Below the pieces are notes generated by a model that was not told the origin of the DNA, did not search any database, and saw nothing but the letters and a program-made list of their open reading frames with translations. 64,000 nt of DNA, taken from NCBI GenBank assembly GCA_963617965.1, contig CAVEQO010000002.1, positions 27,604-91,603 of the forward strand, written 5' to 3'. This document shows positions 60,165 to 64,000 of the stretch, piece by piece; the first letter of the stretch is position 1, and each line of letters begins with the position of its first letter. A program made the position numbers and the translations under genes. The DNA is from UBA6382 sp963617965 (GTDB lineage Bacteria; Bacteroidota; Bacteroidia; Bacteroidales; Bacteroidaceae).

Positions 60165-62459
60165 ATGAAAAGACTGAAATTACTGACTGTCACACTATGT
60201 ATGTTTACGATTGCAACAGCCGTCACCAAAGACGAGCAGGCGATGTATGACCTTGTCGGCCGCATTGCCCCACAACACAAAGCCAATTTCACGTTCAGAC
60301 AAAAGAAACAGAAAGCGGATACCTATACCGTTGAAGCCAAGGGAGGCCACGCGACCGTAACCGGCACAAATGCCAACACCATGGCGGTGGGGCTTAACTA
60401 TTACCTGAAATATGTCTGCCGCACAACTGTGTCATGGCTCGTTTCAAGTCCTGTGGTGATGCCGGAAAAGCTCCCCGACACCAAGAAGCTGAGCCAGACG
60501 GCACGGTGCGGCAACAGGTTCTTCCTGAACTACTGCACCTACGGCTACACCATGCCGTGGTGGCAGTGGGCTGACTGGGAACGGCTCATCGACTGGATGG
60601 CACTAAACGGCGTGAACCTGCCGCTCGCCAATACCGGTGCAGAAGAAATAGCCTACCGCGTGTTTACCGGTCTTGGGCTGACAGACACGGAAGTCCGTTC
60701 GTTCTTCACGGGCCCCGCCCACCTGCCCTGGCACCGTATGTCCAACATCGACAAATGGCAGGGCCCGCTGCCCCATAGCTGGCTGAAAGGACAACTTGAG
60801 CTGCAGAAGAAAATCGTGGCACGCGAGCGCGAACTCGGCATGAAACCCATACTGCCGGGATTCTCCGGGCATGTGCCCGGAGTGCTGAAAAGCAAATACC
60901 CTGACGCCAAAATCACCAAACTCCACAACTGGGCGGGATTTACCGACGAAACTTCGTGTTTCTTCCTTGACCCGCAGGACTCCCTTTTCGCTGAAATACA
61001 GCATCGTTACATAAAGGAGGTTATCAAGGAGTTCGGCACTGACCACATCTACGGCATAGACCCATTCAACGAGATGAAGCTGCCTTCCGAAGACCCGGCC
61101 TATCTGGCGGGCGTGGCGAAAGGCATCTACGGCACACTTACGGATGTCGATCCGGAGGCCACATGGCTACAGATGACATGGATGTTCTACTTTGACAAGG
61201 CCACATGGACTCCGGAACGCATCAAGGCCTTTCTCGGTGCGGTGCCTCTGGGCAAACTCCTCCTGCTTGACTACTGGGGTGAATTTCAGGAAATATGGCG
61301 GCGCACCGACAAATACCACGGCCAGCCGTATCTGTGGTGCTACCTCGGCAACTTCGGCGGCAACACCGGCTACAACGCAGAGTTCCAGAAAGTGCGCGAA
61401 CGCATAGAGGGCACATTCAAGGACGGCGGCAACAACTTCTGCGGTCTTGGCGGAACACTCGAGGGTTTCGACATCAACCCGTTCATGTACGAGTATTTCT
61501 TCGAAAAGGCGTGGACAGGCTATCCCTCCGACGAAGAATTCATCAGAGGTCTGGCAGACCGCCACTGCGGAGCAGCCGACGAGGACTACCGCCGGGCATG
61601 GCATGACCTGTTCTACAAGGTCATCAACAGCCCGGACTATGCCGGCAGTCCCAACACCGCGACCGAATACCCGCGGCTGCGCAAAACAGATGTGGAAAAA
61701 GACGGTACGAAAACGAAACAGGAAGTCCCCTACCAGACATCCGGCAAGATTGCCTACGACAACGTGCTGGCTTTCAACGTGTGGCAACAGATGCTGTCTG
61801 TCAAAAACAACAGCAATATGCTGTATGTATACGATGCCGTAAACCAGGGGCGCGAAGTGCTCGGCACATATTTCTACTGTCTGCGCAACGATTTCTCACA
61901 GGCCTGCTATGCACGCGACATAGCGACTGCGGAGCAGAAGGCGCGCGAGATGCTCGAAACGCTTGACGACCTTGATCTGATACTTGGCCTTCACAACGAC
62001 TTCTCATTCAACAAATGGGTCAACGACGCCCGCTCGTGGGGGCAGACAGCCGAGGAAAAGGAATTCTTTGAGGTCAACTCGCGCACACTGCTCACCACAT
62101 GGGGCTTCAAGGGACACTCGCTGCGCGACTACGCACGCCGCACCTGGCACGGACTTGTCTCCCATTTCTACAAACGCCGTTGGGAAATATTCATAAACCA
62201 CTCGCTGACCGCAGCACGGCAGGGCATTGGTGTGGACGAGAAGAACCTCCGCGAAGACATCTTCCAGTTTGAATGGAATTTCACCCAGAAGCTGGCCGAA
62301 CCCAACCTTACGGAGACTGCGGTAAAGGACAGCCCTGTCAAGGTGATGCGTGACATTGCCGTGAAATATTCGCCGCTCATTCAGGCACAAGCCGACAAAA
62401 ACGCGGAAAACACCGGAACAGAGAAGAAAGCCAAGGTTACGCCCCATGACTTTTACTGA
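60165..62459 (+). CDS. Alpha-N-acetylglucosaminidase, GH89
   Basis: Exported glycoside hydrolase that removes terminal alpha-linked GlcNAc, as from gastric mucin or heparan. 764 residues with a signal peptide (MKRLKLLTVTLCMFTIATA). The order is an alpha-beta N-terminal part, the TIM barrel with YCTYGYTMPWWQWADWERLI, ANTGAEEIAYRVF, FSGHVPGVL, IYGIDPFNEMKLPSEDPAYL with one catalytic Glu, and NFGGNTGYNAE and LGGTLEGFDINPFMYEYFFE with the other, then a helical C-terminus. All GH89 landmarks are present. Probably co-transcribed with galM. Confidence 0.93.
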   Translation: MKRLKLLTVTLCMFTIATAVTKDEQAMYDLVGRIAPQHKANFTFRQKKQKADTYTVEAKGGHATVTGTNANTMAVGLNYYLKYVCRTTVSWLVSSPVVMPEKLPDTKKLSQTARCGNRFFLNYCTYGYTMPWWQWADWERLIDWMALNGVNLPLANTGAEEIAYRVFTGLGLTDTEVRSFFTGPAHLPWHRMSNIDKWQGPLPHSWLKGQLELQKKIVARERELGMKPILPGFSGHVPGVLKSKYPDAKITKLHNWAGFTDETSCFFLDPQDSLFAEIQHRYIKEVIKEFGTDHIYGIDPFNEMKLPSEDPAYLAGVAKGIYGTLTDVDPEATWLQMTWMFYFDKATWTPERIKAFLGAVPLGKLLLLDYWGEFQEIWRRTDKYHGQPYLWCYLGNFGGNTGYNAEFQKVRERIEGTFKDGGNNFCGLGGTLEGFDINPFMYEYFFEKAWTGYPSDEEFIRGLADRHCGAADEDYRRAWHDLFYKVINSPDYAGSPNTATEYPRLRKTDVEKDGTKTKQEVPYQTSGKIAYDNVLAFNVWQQMLSVKNNSNMLYVYDAVNQGREVLGTYFYCLRNDFSQACYARDIATAEQKAREMLETLDDLDLILGLHNDFSFNKWVNDARSWGQTAEEKEFFEVNSRTLLTTWGFKGHSLRDYARRTWHGLVSHFYKRRWEIFINHSLTAARQGIGVDEKNLREDIFQFEWNFTQKLAEPNLTETAVKDSPVKVMRDIAVKYSPLIQAQADKNAENTGTEKKAKVTPHDFY

Positions 62460-62517
62460 GAAGCATACCCCCGCCAGGGGGAACCACGAATTGCACACAC
62501 CACAAAAACATTACCCG

Positions 62518-63660
62518 ATGAGAAAGGCAATACTCTCCATGCTGGCTGCCGGAACAATGCTGCTGGCTTCGTGTTCCCAAGACCCGGTGACACGGCTCAC
62601 AGAATCAGGACTTGACCCCTCGAATTTCAAAACCGACTCCACCGCCCTGTTCGTGCTGACAAACAAAAACGGAATGGAGGTGTGCATCACCAACTACGGA
62701 GGGCGCATAGCAAGCATCACCGTGCCGGACAGGAACGGCATCATGCGTGACGTGGTACTCGGATTCGACAACGTTGCCAGCTATCTTCCCGAAAACAACA
62801 AGACAGATTTCGGAGCTGTCATAGGCCGCTATGCAAACCGCATTGACCACGGAAGATTTGCATTGGGAGACTCCGTATACCAGTTGACAATAAACAACGG
62901 AGTCCACTCGCTGCACGGAGGCACCACGGGATGGCAATACCGCACGTTCAAGGCCAGACAGGTTGACGAAAAGACACTTGAGCTGACCCTTACCTCGCCT
63001 GACGGCGACAACGGATATCCCGGCACGGTAAACGCCAAGGCGGTATACACCCTTACGGACGACAATGCCATTGACATACAGACCTCTGCCACGACGGACA
63101 GGCCCACCGTGGTAAACATGACCAACCACGCATACTTCAACCTGAACGCAGACGCCGCAATTCCCGTGACAAACAACATCCTTTATGTCAACGCCGACAG
63201 ATACACACCCGTTGACAGCACTTTCATGACCTCGGGGGAAATCGCGCCTGTGGCCGGCACTCCGTTCGACTTCAACAAACCAACCGAAATCGGACTCCAC
63301 ATCAACGATGACAACGAGCAGCTGCACAACGGCAACGGATACGACCACAACTGGGTGCTAAACGGAGGGTGCGACATAAACCGCCTTGCCGCAAGCGTGG
63401 TTTCGCCCGTCACAGGCATAAAGCTGGAGGTCTATACCGACAAACCGGGACTACAGGTTTATACGGGCAATTTCCTTGACGGCACCGTAAAAGGCAAGAA
63501 AGGCACCGTCTATCGCCAGCGCACCGCAATTTGCCTTGAGCCCCAGGTGTTCCCCGACTCCCCCAACAAGAAAGGGCTCGGCGGATGGTACGACCCGACC
63601 GTTACGCCAGAAAAGCCGTACAGTCACCATTTCATCTACAAGTTCTCGGTGGAGAAGTAG
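62518..63660 (+). CDS. galM: Aldose 1-epimerase (mutarotase), lipoprotein form
   Basis: Interconverts alpha and beta anomers of aldoses. From ATG at 62518 it has 380 residues and a lipoprotein signal (MRKAILSMLAAGTMLLASC), so it works outside the cytoplasm beside the GH89 enzyme. FGAVIGRYANRI, GVHSLHGGTTGWQYRTF, the catalytic His in VVNMTNHAYFNL, GYDHNWVLNG and the catalytic Glu in RTAICLEPQVFPDS are the GalM motifs. The start at 62446 would read non-family residues inside the end of the previous gene and is rejected. Confidence 0.93.
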   Translation: MRKAILSMLAAGTMLLASCSQDPVTRLTESGLDPSNFKTDSTALFVLTNKNGMEVCITNYGGRIASITVPDRNGIMRDVVLGFDNVASYLPENNKTDFGAVIGRYANRIDHGRFALGDSVYQLTINNGVHSLHGGTTGWQYRTFKARQVDEKTLELTLTSPDGDNGYPGTVNAKAVYTLTDDNAIDIQTSATTDRPTVVNMTNHAYFNLNADAAIPVTNNILYVNADRYTPVDSTFMTSGEIAPVAGTPFDFNKPTEIGLHINDDNEQLHNGNGYDHNWVLNGGCDINRLAASVVSPVTGIKLEVYTDKPGLQVYTGNFLDGTVKGKKGTVYRQRTAICLEPQVFPDSPNKKGLGGWYDPTVTPEKPYSHHFIYKFSVEK

Positions 63661-63696
63661 ACACCCCGGAAGATCTTCCGCTTGCCGCAGACAGCC

Positions 63697-63735
63697 ACAG
63701 GCAGGTCTGCCCAAAATTCGGGCAGACCTGCCTGT
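63697..63735 (+). terminator. Hairpin terminator after galM
   Basis: Perfect 16-base arms at 63697-63712 and 63720-63735 with a 7-base loop; G/C-rich, though no clear T tract follows. Confidence 0.7.
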
Positions 63736-63810
63736 TCCATACAATTACAGACAAACAAAGCGCAGATAGCATAAATACGCAAATTATGCGATATTGTGCC
63801 GAAATCTCAT

Positions 63811-63818
63811 TATTTTTG
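63811..63818 (+). promoter_or_regulatory. Promoter -7 element for hsdM
   Basis: TATTTTTG fits TAnnTTTG, 70 bases before ATG at 63889; no clear -33 element. Confidence 0.4.
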
Positions 63819-63888
63819 CATCAGAACAACCCATCAGGAACAAAACCGGCATCATAGAACCTTTGATTGGCAACAAAAAAGAAGAACC

Positions 63889-64000
63889 ATGGAGCAGACA
63901 CAATATAATGCACTGTTTTCGTTCATCTGGAACATAGCGACCGATGTGCTTGTGTACGCTTTCGACAAGAGCGAATACAAGAAGATTATTCTGCCGATGA
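63889..64000 (+). CDS. hsdM: Type I restriction-modification methylase subunit HsdM, 3' partial
   Basis: Only 37 codons are in the window: MEQTQYNALFSFIWNIATDV, then DKSEYKKIILPM. This is the characteristic opening of the HsdM N-terminal helical domain (N-F-I-W-x-I-A-x-x-L and Y-x-K-x-I-L-P-M). The catalytic NPPF motif lies beyond the edge. It would be an N6-adenine methylase working with HsdS and HsdR, so a second accessory defence locus probably begins here. Confidence 0.8.
   Translation, partial: MEQTQYNALFSFIWNIATDVLVYAFDKSEYKKIILPM

Overview
The window comes from a member of the Bacteroidales, probably a gut or oral Prevotella/Bacteroides-type organism. Supporting evidence is a type IX secretion gene (porQ), a UpxY-type NusG paralogue, a BACON domain, the argF' succinylornithine transcarbamylase type, a secreted GH89 enzyme, and repeated promoters of the Bacteroidetes -7 form TAnnTTTG. 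The exact genus cannot be fixed by eye.

Layout. 1-11.7 kb is ordinary chromosome: end of a sodium-pumping decarboxylase beta subunit, rfbB, thyA-folA, an RsmF-like methyltransferase, efp, rpmH, a tonB/polyprenyl synthase/tatD operon, porQ-cmk-ispH and tRNA-Ser(GGA). 11.8-12.8 kb is decayed DNA with an IS4-family transposase remnant. About 12.8-35.6 kb is an accessory island, clearly richer in A+T than its flanks and free of housekeeping genes. 35.6-63.7 kb is chromosome again: xth, meaB, cysK, metY, lrp, radC, a giant alpha-2-macroglobulin gene, rluD-ddl, argF', rfbA, a GH89 glucosaminidase and galM. The last 112 bases open a type I restriction methylase (hsdM).

The island has three parts. 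Part A (12.8-25.1 kb) is one tightly packed, often overlapping operon headed by a UpxY-type antiterminator. It encodes a small PH-like protein, a chimera of a C39-like peptidase with a NusG/KOW tail, two tandem dynamin-like GTPases, a zinc-ribbon membrane protein, an Hsp70-type ATPase fused to an FHA domain, a Ser/Thr kinase with zinc ribbons, a membrane-anchored PP2C phosphatase, a broken zinc-ribbon membrane protein, an intact C39-like peptidase and a zinc-ribbon/BACON membrane protein. Kinase, phosphatase and phosphothreonine reader beside two membrane-remodelling GTPases look like a complete phospho-switch acting at the inner membrane. I know no characterised system with this composition, and it is the best candidate for something undescribed.

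Part B (26.6-33.6 kb) is an AbiEi/AbiEii pair translationally coupled to a secreted caspase-like peptidase, then an ECF-type sigma factor, a one-span anti-sigma-like protein and a secreted TPR-CHAT protease. This recalls the TPR-CHAT / Csx30 / RpoE-like logic of type III-E CRISPR, but placed in the envelope.

Part C (25.1-26.5 and 33.6-35.6 kb) is a set of small, mostly exported proteins. Several share an almost identical 27-base leader just before their start codons. Three genes in the island carry frameshifts or a nonsense codon, so parts of it are decaying or variable.

The chromosomal genes form short operons separated by perfect hairpin terminators between convergent genes, with divergent promoter pairs at 8.9, 36.4 and 41.2 kb.
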